From positions 470,501 through 534,500 of the forward strand of contig JAKOGI010000444.1 of the NCBI GenBank assembly GCA_029747015.1: DNA of 64,000 nt, written 5' to 3'. Below, one piece after another: positions 12,379-24,539 of this stretch. The first letter of the stretch is position 1. The number at the start of each line of letters is the position of its first letter. A model generated the notes under the pieces. The model searched no databases and was not told the origin of the DNA. It saw nothing but the letters and a program-made list of their open reading frames with translations. This stretch comes from Carnegiea gigantea (taxonomy: Eukaryota; Streptophyta; Magnoliopsida; Caryophyllales; Cactaceae). Both the position numbers and the translations under genes were made by a program.

Positions 12379-12396
12379 TCCCTGGCAACGGCGCCA
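12379..12396 (-). other. Element A primer binding site (tRNA-Asp)
   Basis: The minus strand reads TGGCGCCGTTGCCAGGGA, complementary to the 3' end of plant tRNA-Asp with one mismatch (A at position 14). It lies 6 nt inside the 5' LTR. The same site with the same mismatch and spacing occurs in element B. Confidence 0.92.
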
Positions 12397-13415
12397 AAAG
12401 CTTGATGTGAATTTTATGTTCAATTAAAAAAAAAAACGTTTTCCCTTGCAAGTGCAGAAATTTAATTGTAGACTAGCGAGTATAAGGTGTCCTTCCCACT
12501 AGGAACAATAGTGATTTCAACTTTCAATTTTTCTAATTATAAAATATAAATCAATTGAGGGGTTTAATTATCAATATGAATTAAAGAAGCAAAAGAAAAG
12601 CAAATGTGTTAAGTAGAGAGAAATCAAATTACAGAATGACCTAGGACTTTGGACTTCACCATTAATGTAAATATTGAATTACTAATTCAAATGGGGGTTC
12701 AATTTGTCTCTTATTTAACCTACACTACAAGTATTAGATCATAAATTGAAAAGATGATTTTAATTATCAAATGAGATTATTTATCCAGTGGTTTAACATG
12801 AATCATTCTTTCAGATATAACTCATCTAATTTCTAGTATAAATTATTCAATTTTAGCAATTATAATTTTAAGCCCAATTTAATAATATCATATTAGCCTA
12901 CAAGGTCTAATCTTCATTTGAGATAGAGAATTAAATTATTGTAATAAACATAATTAAATATTAGTATTATGATCCATAAAAAGGTTAAGATCAAGTATAA
13001 ACTCAAAATTATCCAATTAAAGAGACGAAAATAACCCCAAAAGAAATTAGTGAATCAATATTATTATCAAGGATCCATCCTAATCCTAGAAGAGTAAATC
13101 AACTGGTATAGTTAGCGCAAACACCATTGAAATTGGTATATTTCGCTTCGTATACCCAAATTATTGTACTCAATTACACAAAGTGATATAATTAAGCACA
13201 ACCTCTCAAGTTTGACTCACAAATGAGATGAGATGAGAAGAGAAAAATAGCTAACAAAGTTTATTTTCTTTCTAAACTCCTCAACCAAAATGATTATGTC
13301 TTACAAAAGACTCTCTAAAAAAATTGAATGATGGAAGATGAGAGAATGGGAGGATGCTTGGATGCTTAAATGATTAAGTACGTGGATGAATGGATCAATT
13401 ACTCCAACCTTGACC

Positions 13416-13425
13416 CCTTTTTATA
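13416..13425 (-). promoter_or_regulatory. TATA-like box of element A 5' LTR
   Basis: The minus strand reads TATAAAAAGG within CTATAAAAAGGGG. It is conserved at the same place in the 3' LTR (3490-3499) and resembles the box in the element E LTR at 57783-57791. A start about 30 bp to the left would define the R region. Function is inferred. Confidence 0.6.
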
Positions 13426-14204
13426 GTAAAAATCTAACCGCTTTTGGTGCCTAAAATGAATGAAAATTAACTCAAATGAATTAATTGGTTGTTATAGTGC
13501 ATAAGAAAAGGATAGTTTTAAGCTAAAAATTAATTTTGATTAATTGCTTTGACTAGGTTGCTAGGGGTTCCTTACACTTTGCTGCTAATGGGTGCTGGAA
13601 GGTTTAGATCTGGGCTGCTAGAATTGGCCCACACAGAGGGGGTGAAGAAGAGAAGAGGGAGAGAAACTAACTGTTGGTGCTGGATGTAAGCATTAGGCCA
13701 CTGAGCAGCAATCAACCCACTCGGGGTGGAAACAGGGAGAAAAAGGAAAGGAAGAAGAGGCTGGTAGGCTAATGGGCGACTGGGAGGAAATGTTTAGCTG
13801 ACTGTAAAGCTGAGCCACGCATAGGCCCAACTAAATGCAAGAAAGAGTTGTCAAGAGCGCCTGGCTGGTGGAGAACAGGCTGCAGGCTGGAAGAACCGCA
13901 AACGGCTGGCTGAGAGAGATGAGGAAGATAAGGGGCGCTGGGGCTGGGCCTCTGTCTGGGTAGCAGAAATAGGCCGAAATTCTCAATATCATTCCTTATA
14001 TTTTTTTTTTTGTCTCTTGGGGTTCGACTCTACGCATTGCAAATATAGGAGATCCGAGTAGGATTGATCAATTCTGCCTAAATTCTTCTATATTTATTTC
14101 TACTTGAAAATTAAATAAAATATGCTTTATTTACCCATAAAAATATATTTCAAAGACCTAAAAGTAGTTGAAATGAAGGATAAAATTACATATAAAATAT
14201 GAAC

Positions 14205-14538
14205 TAGACCTGGCAAATGGGTAATTCGGTTTGGGTACGGGTCGGGTCAAGTTTGAGTTAGGTCATATTCTGGTTAAGTGGCATTTCAGGTTGCTTTGGG
14301 TTGGGTTCGGGTATAATTCAGTTCAAGTCAATTTCAGGCCAACCAATTTTTGGTCAAATGCGCTCATCATGCCAAAACAAGCAACTTTGTAGAAAATTTT
14401 GGGTCGGGTATGGTTCGATTTGGATCTCTTCGGGTTTCGAGTCGACTTTCGGGTGAGCATATTTTGGATGTCGGATCGGGTATGGATCTGGGTTGTTCGG
14501 TTCAGGTTTCGGATCTCGGGTCAGTTTTACTAGGTCTA
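14205..14538. mobile_element. hAT-like MITE in element A LTR
   Basis: A 334-bp insertion absent from the partner LTR. Ends are TAGACCTGGCAAATGGGT and, on the other strand, TAGACCTAGTAAAACTG, a short terminal inverted repeat. It is flanked by an exact 8-bp duplication ATATGAAC (14197-14204 and 14539-14546); 8 bp and a TAG start fit the hAT superfamily. If the outer T and A are placed outside the element, the duplication reads as 10 bp, so the boundary is slightly ambiguous. The interior is rich in GGGTCGGGTT-like repeats. It has no coding capacity. Confidence 0.85.
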
Positions 14539-14556
14539 ATATGAACTATCAGCTAT

Positions 14557-17500
14557 CAACATCTCTTGGGTGAGGCCCAGAGAAATCAGATGAAAAACCC
14601 AAGAAAGGGGTATGATCACTAAGTACAAGACTAAGGAACTTTAGCACCTCATGCTCTTAGGAATGTTAAGTGCCTAGGCAGAGTGCCAGCACTTGATGGA
14701 AAACGTTTAGAGTGCTGACTAGTCCTACTGTAGGACTTGGTTTGTCTTGTTTATATGGAGTTAGTTCTTTTTGACTCTGCCCTCTAAAAAAGGGACACTA
14801 TGATGAGGGGTTATAAAGACCTTCCTTGCTACACGGTGCTGGAGGCCTACGACCCTAAGAAGACTTAGGGGTTTAGTTACCCCTTTATCTTTTGTGGTCC
14901 TGCAAAGCTTCTTAGGATTTCTGCATGATCGCCTTCTTTAACATACTTTACAACCTCCAATATCCCCCAACCTACTTGGTGCACTATCTCACCTCCCTCA
15001 TTCCTATACGGCTTCTATTGAAGAGCAGTGTTACAAGATCCTTAGCTTGTTCCCTTTAGGGAAGATTCAATAGGGCTAAGGGAAAGGAGAGGAGCCCAAA
15101 TGACCATGTCTGCACTTGAGAGGAGTTGTAACATGAAGTTATTGAGGCCAAAAGTTTGCCATAGAGCGGGCTTACTCTATAGCCTCTATAAATGATGAGG
15201 AGAATAAGAAGGGGCCAAAAGAGGAGTAGGGGAACATGGAAGAGCTGAGAGGAGACGTGTGAGAGCTCATTAACTGCCTTAATAGGGAACAGACAATCCA
15301 GGGGCCAAGGCCACTGTTATAAAGGATGAAGAGTTAAGTCACAGATCTCCTTAATAGAGTGCTGGTCTCTATGTTTCTAGATCCTAAAACTTCGAACCTA
15401 GAGCTAATGGTGTGGGGGCTAGAGTTAAAGCCTAATACCCTGGATTTGTCCTAGTATACCTTTTTCCGCATAGATGCTCTTTATTTTTCTTTCACTTTCC
15501 CTTCTTGTAATTCTTGCAATTTTGAACTTTGCTTTGTAACTTATATTAGTCTTTTGGAATAAATGACAATCTTAGTTCAGTCAAATTACCATTAGAATAG
15601 CAATTTTCTTTTGACAGCTTTCAATTTTCAATGTCCATTCTAACTCCAACTTTAAGGTTTTAGGGTTACAAATGCTGGTATTGTAAATTTAATGTTTCCC
15701 AATTCAAGTCATTTACCTTTATTTCTTTTGACATATTTTTTCTTCCATCTAGGAAGATTTAAATAAGGATTTTTTCAAAGGTTTTATGAGAATTTCTACT
15801 ATGGAAATGATTAACCTCAACTAGAATCTCTCTGGTCCTATCATCCTCTTCCAATTCCTTATTTGGGATTTCTAGTTCCTATAGTCAATTTACTTGAGGA
15901 GTATAAATATCTAGTAAAAAGTAGATATACAAGTGTTTGCGGTTTACTTTTAACTTTGCTTTTGTGCATACTTTATCAATGGTTTAGCATTAATGAAGCC
16001 ACAAGTAGGCATCTAATCGAGAGTACTCAAATTAGTGGAACACCTTTTCTACCTTTGGCTAGAACTCCCTTGGTTCCTCAATCCCGGTATGGTGACTTAG
16101 ATTGCAAGGGTTAATTTTCAGCAGGGTTAGCATAGAATTCTCTTCTTAAGTCTCAAAAGATCATATTTAACATACCTCATGATATAGTTCCTCTACTTTG
16201 AATTATGGTTAAGAGGGATATAGTGATCGCCCATATGAACATTTTTGTTGCCACGGTAGTTGGACCTTAAAGGGGGTTCATCACCATCTCTTATTCCAAT
16301 CTTTCCCATTAATCAAATCCCAAAGTTTGGTAAAGGGAAGGAGAAGGCGAACTATGCAACTGGGAGTCTAAAATACATGTCCAGGCTCAAACCCCATGAA
16401 GTCTAGGTGTTTGGCCATAAAAGATCCTAAGGAACCTTGTCCATCTACTAGCACCAAGATTTAAGTCTCAGCTTCTACCAAGGGGGAGAAAAAAGTGGTT
16501 GATTCAAACCCATATTCTAAACTTGGTACTAGTCTGACTTTCCCTCGATACATTCAGTTTAGGAGGTAAATTTCTAGAATTGGATAATTTTAAATTTCCT
16601 TTGTCTTTTAGGATAACTTGCTTTGTAAGCCTCCACATAGATTTCTCGAATTTTATAATGAAATTTGAATTTACAATTCAAAATTCTCAACTTGATCAAA
16701 GAAGTTTAGATAGTTTTTCTTGCATATGTTTGTTCTTAAAAATATGGTTTCCACAGTAGCCTACCATAGTTACCTCACATAGGTCTTGAAGGTTCTTTCT
16801 ATCTTACACCTTGGCTTGATTTTTCATGCCTTTTTATTCAAGGGTAGAAATGTAAAATAATTTTTTTAGATTTGCTTCTTGCCCCCTTAACTTTATATTG
16901 CATGCCTTATTGTTTAGTGGCATAATTGTGAAGTCATACTTAGAATGGGATTAGGGATTTGTCACTTATGACCTTTAGGATTCTACTCTCCATATAAGTA
17001 ATTAGGTTTTCATTTGGCTTTTTACATCTCTGAGATTTGAACTTTAATTTTCAATTTATATTTAATCTTATTTCCTCTAGAGAAATTTAAATTGTTGTCT
17101 AAAGAAATTCTTACTATTTCAATCAAAGATGATTGGAAAAGTGAAATGAGAAAGCGTCAATAGGAACACTAATGAGCTTTACGAGGGTATCACTGTGCTA
17201 AATTTGATGATTTTCCTAGATCTAAGAAGATAGCAAATTATTTAAATGAAATTTGGATGGAATATCTAGATGATCAACACTAAATGGGTAAAGGGTAGCC
17301 TAAGAAAGGTGGTTGTTATGAAGATCATGGCGTTTGACCCAAGAGATTTGATATTCACCTTCCTTAATTCACTAGTAATGCTACTAATCCCAAAGGGCTT
17401 TTGTTCAATTCATTTGGATTTTTTCATCTAGGGGCAAAGATTTCTCCTACATCCATTTTTAAGATTGCATTAGGGTTGTTCCTGGTTAGCCTCTATGAAC

Positions 17501-18329
17501 TTTTCCTTAGTGTAGCTATCTTCATCGTATGCTAGCTTCCTATCTATTACTTGCATGATAAGAAGCCTTATCTCATTAAGTTTCTATACATCAACCAATT
17601 CCAGAGGTGAAAAGGTGTTAACTAGTTTAGCCCTCAAGTTGACAATGAGTGTCATCTTATTGATGGTAGGTCCTAGGACCATGGGAAGTGAAACGACTCC
17701 TAGGTTCATTTTAAGAGTCCAAAAAAGTAGTAGCCTTATGCCCATGTGGTCCCTGATCCAATCACTCACATTTCTAAGAATGTTATAGAGTTAAGGAAGA
17801 AGTTTGTTTTGTCGAATAAAACATGCTTGAGAAGTTGAGGCTTTACAGGCCTAAAGCTGTAGAATTTTAGAAATATTGCCTCTTTCGGTCATCTCACTCG
17901 CTCTTCCTACTTATGTAGGTTTTTTCTATAATTCCCTCTTTCCCAAAAGACTTATGCTGAGCTTCAATTATTAGATTTTTAATTTTGTTTATTTTTGATT
18001 GAAGAATGCTCACAGTTCGATGATGCCCTTTATGCCTAAAGAATCACCACATAGGTAAGCAATATCATTCTTTATGGCAATCAAAATTAGTTTTCTTATG
18101 GTTTGGTTCCATGTTTTTTTCTTTTCCATTGCCTACATTTTATCCTCTAGTTCCTTTTTTTTCCCCTTTTCCATTGCTTGTAATGCATTGATGTGACTTA
18201 GGGGGACATTAGAGTCTCTTAGTATGAATGTTAAGAACACTGAGAGCTTTCATTCTCTTATGCTATCTATTACATTAATATGTTACGATCGTATATATGT
18301 TTTGATGAGATTGGCTGCTATTAATTAAC
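14557..18329 (+). other. Unassigned sequence, likely interior of an older copia-type LTR element
   Basis: About 3.8 kb with no coding region I can recognise; the longest plus frame (15863-16114, 83 codons) has no clear family. The segment ends in a copia-type polypurine tract and LTR start (18330-18341), so it is probably the 3' interior of a plus-oriented LTR element that is either non-coding by nature (LARD-like) or too decayed to read. Its left part continues across element A into the region before 2471. Confidence 0.45.
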
Positions 18330-18340
18330 AAGGGGGAGAT
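18330..18340 (+). other. Polypurine tract of an older copia-type element
   Basis: AAGGGGGAGAT is followed at once by TGTTAGGATTTTC, a typical polypurine tract and LTR start of plant Ty1/copia elements. Confidence 0.7.
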
Positions 18341-19365
18341 TGTTAGGATTTTCTAGGGTAAACCAGCTGAAGCTTAGTTTGAAATTGAACCTTACATTCA
18401 AGTAAGCTTCAATGATGGTTTTGGTGAAAGACAGAAGATTAAACATCAGAGTCTAACCTGAGCATCCCTATGTAAATACAAAGCCAAAGAGACTAATAAA
18501 ATAGTCAAACATATGCATTCAATTGAGTCAATCAAATGTATCACATGCTAGCATCACTAGATTAACACTTTGTAGCAAATTCGATCAAAATAAGTGTTTC
18601 TGTATAATGCTTAGCACATTTATTCTTGCAAAGTCATTCATTTCACACTTGATTTAATGCACATAGAGCTACATTGAATATTGCATGCTAAATTATTCCG
18701 TTAAAGGAAAGCCATCTTTGACACCAGTAAGATGGAACTCAATCTTGAAGAAAAAGATTATTTTTAATCCATTTCTCATAATAACTGTTGCAATTAGTCA
18801 CAAAAATATATTCTTGATCATGTTTTGGTAAGGCAAAGTAGCAGGCAAAGTAGGCAAACTAGCCATAAGCAACTAAGCAAGTTAACATTTGAATAGCTAA
18901 GGAAATGGCTAGCTGTCAACATTAGGCATTTAATTTTGTTCATGCACTTTTTAGCTAGGCTTCGTAATTAAGTTATTAACGGTGTAATTAATAAGAAGAT
19001 TAAGGAGCAACAATTATATGAATGGCTATTTCCATGAAAGGGAAGGCAATACAATTATTTATTTTAAGGAAACTTGATTAGTTTTAAATAAGGATTTAGC
19101 AAAGAAGGAGAGACTACAAATAGTTATCAAAGTTAGCACACATATATCTACATTTTAAAAGAAAGGGTTAAGATGAACAGAATCTTTAATGATTTTATCA
19201 CTTACATCCAAGGTTCAAATGCTATAAGAAGGATCTATAAGTATGCGAACTAGTTCAAGGTTATTGGTTTTCACACTCAATAAAAGGAAAGAGGATATTG
19301 TGACATAGCTTGTAATCCTTGCTTGCATCACACCTATTAAAATTCCTTGCACTATAAGAATATAT
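18341..19365 (+). repeat. Copia-type 3' LTR, truncated by element B
   Basis: Starts TGTTAGG after the polypurine tract and runs about 1 kb before element B begins. Near 19200-19290 it has a stretch (TTACATCCAAGG, then TATAAGAAGGATCTATAAG) resembling copia LTR promoter regions at 28750-28800 and, in reverse, at 53810-53870. The right end is not securely found; a CCTAACA at 29629-29635 could be the matching terminus across element B, but this is weak. Confidence 0.55.
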
Positions 19366-20574
19366 TGGTAATATTTCTGTATGGTGAGGAAGGGTTAAAG
19401 TTGTCCTCGAGGGAGATTGGTGATTAACTTAAGATCGACTTAACGGTGGGAGTGATTTCAATTTTTAGCTACACTAAACTAATCTAACATGAAAGCATAA
19501 TGAACTCTTCTAAAAATGACTTATAAAACCAAATAATAACAATAAACATTACACTAATCAAGCTATTGGTCACTAGCACCTAAAAACACATAGCACATTG
19601 AAACGAGGTGATCGAGGCTCAACATGGCCCTTACCACGACGTGCCCATCAACAATGCCAACATTCCCCAAAAGATCACCCAAAAAAAAAAAAATACTTAA
19701 ACTAAATTATGAGTAATCCCAAAAAGTGCAATAAAGAAAATAAGGTAGAGAAGATTACCAATGAGTTTGCAACCATTAATGACGAAGACCAAGAGCTGAC
19801 CCCATCAGCAAGCATTGATGATCTCTTTTAGCCATGAATCTTCAAGTTTGCAAAAACTTAAACTAGCCTAATAGTGTTGATGATCAAATACACAGGACAA
19901 GGAACTCAAAAGAAGGGATGATTGAGTTTTGAGAGGTAGATTTAGGTCTCAAATCCATTGAGACCAAAATCCAAATCTCCCGATGACCCCCAATACATCA
20001 AGCCCATATTTGGGGAGGATTGATATTGCTTAAAAGTACAGACTTTGAAGGGATCTAAGAGAGAGAGAGTAAGATTACGTAGTAATGACGAGAAAGAGCA
20101 AGAAATTTGCAATAAGATTAATACAAGGCTTAAACTTTCAAGCTTTTCATTAATGGAGGTAAGAGAGTCTACAAGCTAAGTTAAAGAGAGAAAAATAACT
20201 ACTCAAAATGAAGATGTCCTAAAAAAAGACAAAAATTGCCTTTTAAAGCCTTACGTCATCGATTATTAAAAAATGATAGTTCAGGAGTGGGCACAGTCGT
20301 GCCATGTGGCACGGTGCCCCTGTGCCGATTCTCTATCCAGGTTTTCTCTTGCTCTATTTGTGGCACGCCATGGTGGCTCTTTGGCATGCTCTCTTGCTTC
20401 TTGGCATTGCCCTTTAGTTCTTTTGGCACTTCTTTGGATTTTCCTTCAAAGTAGGTTGGGCTTTTCTTTTATTCAAACCTAAAAAATATAAAATATCAAG
20501 CTTATTTAAAGATTATTTGTGAGCTAAAATCTAATGGAATAAGGGGCAAACTTTACCCAGTTAGGAATCGAACA
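19366..20574 (-). repeat. Element B 3' LTR
   Basis: 1209 bp, starting TGGTAATATTTCTGTATGG and ending GAATCGAACA on the plus strand; aligns end to end with 26986-28206. It contains a 31-nt imperfect palindrome at 20289-20319. Confidence 0.88.
20289..20319. repeat. Imperfect palindrome in element B 3' LTR
   Basis: Core CGTGCCATGTGGCACG (20298-20313) is a 7-bp inverted repeat with a 2-nt centre. Outer arms GGGCAC (20289-20294) and GTGCCC (20314-20319) extend the stem to 13 bp with a 3-nt bulge. The other LTR retains the centre as CCACGTGG. Confidence 0.8.
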
Positions 20575-20590
20575 AATACCCCTACACTTA
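20575..20590 (-). other. Element B polypurine tract
   Basis: Adjacent to the 3' LTR the minus strand reads TAAGTGTAGGGGTATT, then the LTR start TGTTCGATTCC. Confidence 0.75.
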
Positions 20591-21479
20591 GATTTTGCTC
20601 CTCTCCGAGTAAAACATGAGGAAATCACCTTTTTATAAGTGTGACAGCTGCATTTAGCATATACAATAAGCTATTTAAATGCCTTGGTTCTCCAAGTGGA
20701 CGATTGCGGTCTCTGAGGGTTTAAGGAAGATAAACCCACAAGTCTTTGATGAAAAGGAAAAGAAAGGGCAAAAAGGAAAAACCTTTTTAAGGTTTTCATA
20801 AATCTTTGCGAAGCAACATTAATGGGGGCTAGTCTTGCATTTCTTAAGGCAACAACTCACCCTAATCACCAAGATTCACGAAATACATGCATAGGATGCA
20901 TAATCAAGGAGGTTAGTTTTCCTAAATAACAACCACGCTTGTATTCCAACCCTTTTCAATGAGAACTAAGCGATGGTTACTCACTTTAGGGCGGGTGCAG
21001 GTTCTCCTCTCTAGTGTTTAGGTTAATGACATGGATGCACTCATGCTCAATGCCAAAAATGCATTTGATCCAGCTCTCATTCTCCACCACGTAATTGCGC
21101 ATGCACTTTGATGATTGAGAAGACTTTTATAAGGTTGTAATGGGGTTAGGCTAAGGGTAGAGGAAGGAGTCACATTTTGGGAATGAGGAACTAGCAAGTC
21201 GCAGCAATGAGTGATCATATTTACCCCAATCAAAACATTGCCCCTTATAATCACTCCCTAACTTGCAACTTGAAATGATGACTTCAATACTCTAGCTGTC
21301 ACATAAACCCTCAATGCCAAGACTTTTATTCCCATTTCTTGTTTTCTTTTCCTTTCTTTTCAACATCAACACAACTATGTACACTACGCACATTTATACA
21401 ATGACTTAAGACATGCCTATATGGAGGGAGGAGGTTCGCGGAGGATTCACTTAGTAGCTCTAGAATGGGCTTCAATCTT
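20591..21479 (-). other. Element B post-integrase spacer
   Basis: About 0.9 kb without a recognisable gene between integrase and the polypurine tract; no env-like ORF is seen. Short frames such as 21018-21254 (minus) are not similar to any family I know. Confidence 0.55.
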
Positions 21480-22740
21480 TGCCGTTCACCTTGAATAATT
21501 GGTGCTTAGTGTAGTCCCTAATTTCGACCACTCCGTAAGGGAACACTTTAACCACAACATAGGGACCAATCCACCGAGACCGTAGTTTTCATAGGAAGAG
21601 ATGAAGATGGGAGTCATATAAAAGGACTTTTTGACTGAGGGAAAATTGCTTCCTATGGATGAGTTTATCATGGAAGAATTTGGCGCGCTCTTCGCTTAAG
21701 CGCGTTTTGTCATATGCTTCTTGCCTAATTTTTTCCAACTCATTCAAATTTCTAATTGGTTGCTGTCAATTTAAAATTTAGGGCTCGAATCATCTACCAA
21801 ACTAGATGTTCGAGCTCAACGGGAAGGTGGCATAGACGATCGAAAACCACCTGACAAGGCGACATGCCCAAAGGGGCTTTGAAGGCCATTCGATAGGCCT
21901 AAGTGCATCGATACACTTATCCGCTGAGCCTTTTCTACTCTTATTCACGGTCTTTTCGAGAATTTACTTGACTTACCTATTCGAAACCTCCATTTGATCG
22001 TTAGTTTGTGGACGGTATGGGGTTGTAAGACAATGGAGGATGGAATACCTCTTAAGTAGTGCATCAAAGAACCTATTGTCGAAGTGGGGCTAATGACGGC
22101 CCAAGGTATCCCATACCTAGCAAAAATATTTTCTCTTAAAAACTGCACAACCACTTTAGACTCTGTTGTCCTCGTAGGAACGGCCTTCACCAATTTTGAT
22201 ACGTAATCCACACACAAGAGAATGTACTCATTCCCAAATGAATTCGAGAATGAACCCGGAAAATCTATATTCCATATATCAAATATGTCAAAAACAATGA
22301 TGGAGGTGAGTGGCATCATGTCTTTTCTGTCTATCTTGCCCATTTGTTGACAACGCAAGGATCTTTAACAACACTCATGGGTGTCTCTAAATAAGGTTAG
22401 CCAATAGAACCTGCTTTGGAGAATTTTTGCTGTAGTCCATTTCCCACTAAAGTGTTCTCCACAAGATTGATCATGGCAAAAAGAGAGGACACTCTAAAAG
22501 TGCTCATCAGAGATGCATCTTCTAATGATTTGGTCAGGATAATATTTAAACAAGTACGGATCATCCCATATAGAGAATCGAACCATGGATAGCAAATGAT
22601 CCCTATCATCCTCATTCCACCCCTCAAGCATTTCCCCAACCACTAGATAGTTTACTATGTGAGCAAACCATAGCTCCACTTGGGCTCTAAATAGTTGCTC
22701 ATCAGGGAAATAATCACAGAAGGGAGATTCATTTGCATCA
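21480..22740 (-). pseudogene. Element B integrase remnant
   Basis: From right to left: a zinc-binding N-terminal part (22397-22748, broken), then 21945-22358 starting [17 protein letters not shown] with [12 protein letters not shown] carrying the first catalytic Asp and [17 protein letters not shown]. The second catalytic position lies in WAVISPTST, where gypsy integrases have an Asp after IS, so that residue is lost. The C-terminal domain lies at 21486-21780 in several frames. Stops and shifts separate all parts. Confidence 0.82.
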
Positions 22741-22749
22741 TTTATCACT

Positions 22750-23160
22750 CGCCTAGTTAGATAGTCTGCTACCGGGTTCTCAGAACCCTTCCTATCTTTG
22801 ATTTTATAGTCAAATTCTTATAGAAGCATAATCCATCTAATTAGCCTAGGGTTTGTATCTTTCCTTTCCATTAGATGTTTCAAGGCGGCATGGTTAGTCA
22901 AAACAATAACATGAGACCTTATGCAGTAAGGCTTAAAACTTTTTGAATCCAAAAACTATGGCCAAGAAGTCCTTTTCAGTTTCAGTGTAATTCACTTGCA
23001 CCTCATTCAAAGTATGATTAGCATAGTGAATTACATGGGGCTTTTTATCAATTCTTTTTCCTAGAACTACCCCAACCGCATAGTCTAATGCATCACACGT
23101 AAGCTCAAAAGATTCTCCCCAAATGGGAGGATACAAGATGGGTGTTGTAGTGTGTACATC
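22750..23160 (-). pseudogene. Element B RNase H remnant
   Basis: 22933-23136 reads GESFELTCDALDYAVGVVLG, then YANHTLNEVQVNYTETEKD, the opening blocks of the Ty3/gypsy RNase H domain. DAS has become DAL. The remainder to 22750 is interrupted but retains the frames for the TNHAAL and AD blocks in pieces. Non-functional. Confidence 0.82.
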
Positions 23161-23960
23161 CTAAAGCTTTGTAAATGCCTCTTCACATTCCTTGGAAAAG
23201 TGGACGGGCATGTCTTTAGCTAGGAATAAGGATAAGGGCTTAGAAATCTTGCTAAAGTCTTTGATGAATCTCCGGTAAAAACCAGCGTGCCTAAGAAAGG
23301 ATTGTACGTCCTTCGCACAAGTGAGGAGGAGGAGGTTTGCAATCAAATCCACTTTTACTTTATCTATGTCTATACCCTCATTAGAGATAATATAGCCCAA
23401 CACAGTACTTTTCTTAACTATGAAATGACATTTTGCCTAATTCAGAGTCAAATGCTTATCCCGACACGTTCTCAACACTTTTTCCAAGTTAGTTAAGCAA
23501 TCCTCGAAAGAGTCTCCATATACAGAGAAGTCATCCGTGAAAATCTCAAGGCATTGCTCAACTTAATCGAAAAATATCAAGATTATGCACCTTTGGAAGG
23601 CGGTTGGGGCATTGCAAAGACCAAAAGACATCTTTCTAAAGGCATAAATGCCGAAAGGGCATATAAATGTAGTCTTTTTTTGGTCTTCGGGACCAATAGG
23701 GATTTAGGTATAGTTGGAATACCCATCAAGGAAGGAATAGAAAGCCCATCCGGCTAACCTCTCTAACATTTGATCTAAGAAGGGTAAGGGAAAGCATTGG
23801 CGGAGTTCAACTGACGATAGTCAATGCATACCCTCTACTCGGATTGGATTCTTATGGGAATGAACTCACCCTGGTCGTTCTTAACCATGGTTATACTAGT
23901 TTTTTTAGGAACTACTTAGACGAGGCTCACCTACTCACTATCCGAGATGGGGTAAATAAT
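23161..23960 (-). pseudogene. Element B reverse transcriptase remnant
   Basis: 23161-23403 holds LGYIISNEGIDIDKVKVD and FLRHAGFYRRFIKDFSK, the RT connection region. Further right the minus strand reads IFTDDFSVYG at about 23545 (YVDD-type box, both Asp kept) and KMSFGLCNAPTAFQRC near 23620. Stops and shifts interrupt the rest up to the PIRIQSEVEGMH stretch near 23850. Function lost through broken frames rather than catalytic loss. Confidence 0.82.
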
Positions 23961-24167
23961 GTCATGATTTAACGACTTAAGAATTTCTTTCTTTACCACT
24001 TCTTGAAGGGTGGGGTTCAATCTTCTTTGTCTATCCCGATAATGTTTGGCATTGCCTTCAAGGTGCATTTAGTGTTGCACTATGGTAGGACTAATGCCAT
24101 GAATATCTCCTAACATCCACGTCAAAGCTTCTTTGTTTTCTCTTAACAAGCCTAAGACTTGAGTTTC

Positions 24168-24492
24168 TTAGCCTGAATTTAAATCACTAGTAAGTATTAC
24201 CGGAAAAGCCTCATCCGGCCCTAAGAACACATATTTAATTGTGTTGGAAAGGGGTTTTAGTTGAAGAGGGAAAGATGATGGCACACTGGGAGGTGCCTTA
24301 TGAGATTGAGACGGAATAAAAGAGAGGCATGCAAGAATGGATGCGTGTACGTAATGAGTTATCGCATTTCTTCTGAAATACAAATGCATCATATTTGAGT
24401 TCATACTCTATGTGAAACAACTCATACACACAAGATAATAATTCTTCTTTATAATCAGGCTCTACCTCCCCCAACAAAAAATCACAACCCAA
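24168..24492 (-). pseudogene. Element B protease-RT linker
   Basis: 24168-24404 reads PLQLKPLSNTIKYVFLGPDE, then FPVILTSDL, the conserved linker that leads into RT and is also present in element A near 9400. A frameshifted frame (24298-24492) covers the upstream part. No catalytic residues lie here. Confidence 0.7.
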
Positions 24493-24539
24493 TTAAGGTT
24501 ATGGTGATCAACATCAGCAAATCCCATTGGTTGCTTTTG

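Larger units (their letters stand above)
2471..14551 (-). mobile_element. Element A: Ty3/gypsy (Athila-like) LTR retrotransposon, decayed
   Basis: Two related direct repeats (2471-4259 and 12403-14551) flank an interior whose minus-strand order is gag, protease, RT, RNase H, integrase, the Ty3/gypsy order. Both LTRs read TGAT at one end and ATCA at the other. Flanks are GCTAA (2466-2470) and GCTAT (14552-14556), a 5-bp target duplication with one change. The primer site matches plant tRNA-Asp, as in Athila-type elements. Every coding domain carries stops or frameshifts, and no env-like ORF is seen after integrase. Two DNA elements lie inside: 7484-8310 and 14205-14538. LTR divergence of roughly 10 percent or more by eye implies an old insertion. 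Confidence 0.9.
12403..14551 (-). repeat. Element A 5' LTR, carrying a nested MITE
   Basis: Partner of 2471-4259. It starts TGATGTGAATTTTATG at 12403 and ends ACTATCA at 14551. Without the 334-bp MITE and its duplication it is about 1.8 kb, matching the 3' LTR. Transcription would start here and run leftward. Confidence 0.9.

Noticed and set aside
12379..12396. A tRNA-Asp gene
   Set aside because: Only the 18 bases complementary to the tRNA 3' end are present; it is a primer binding site.
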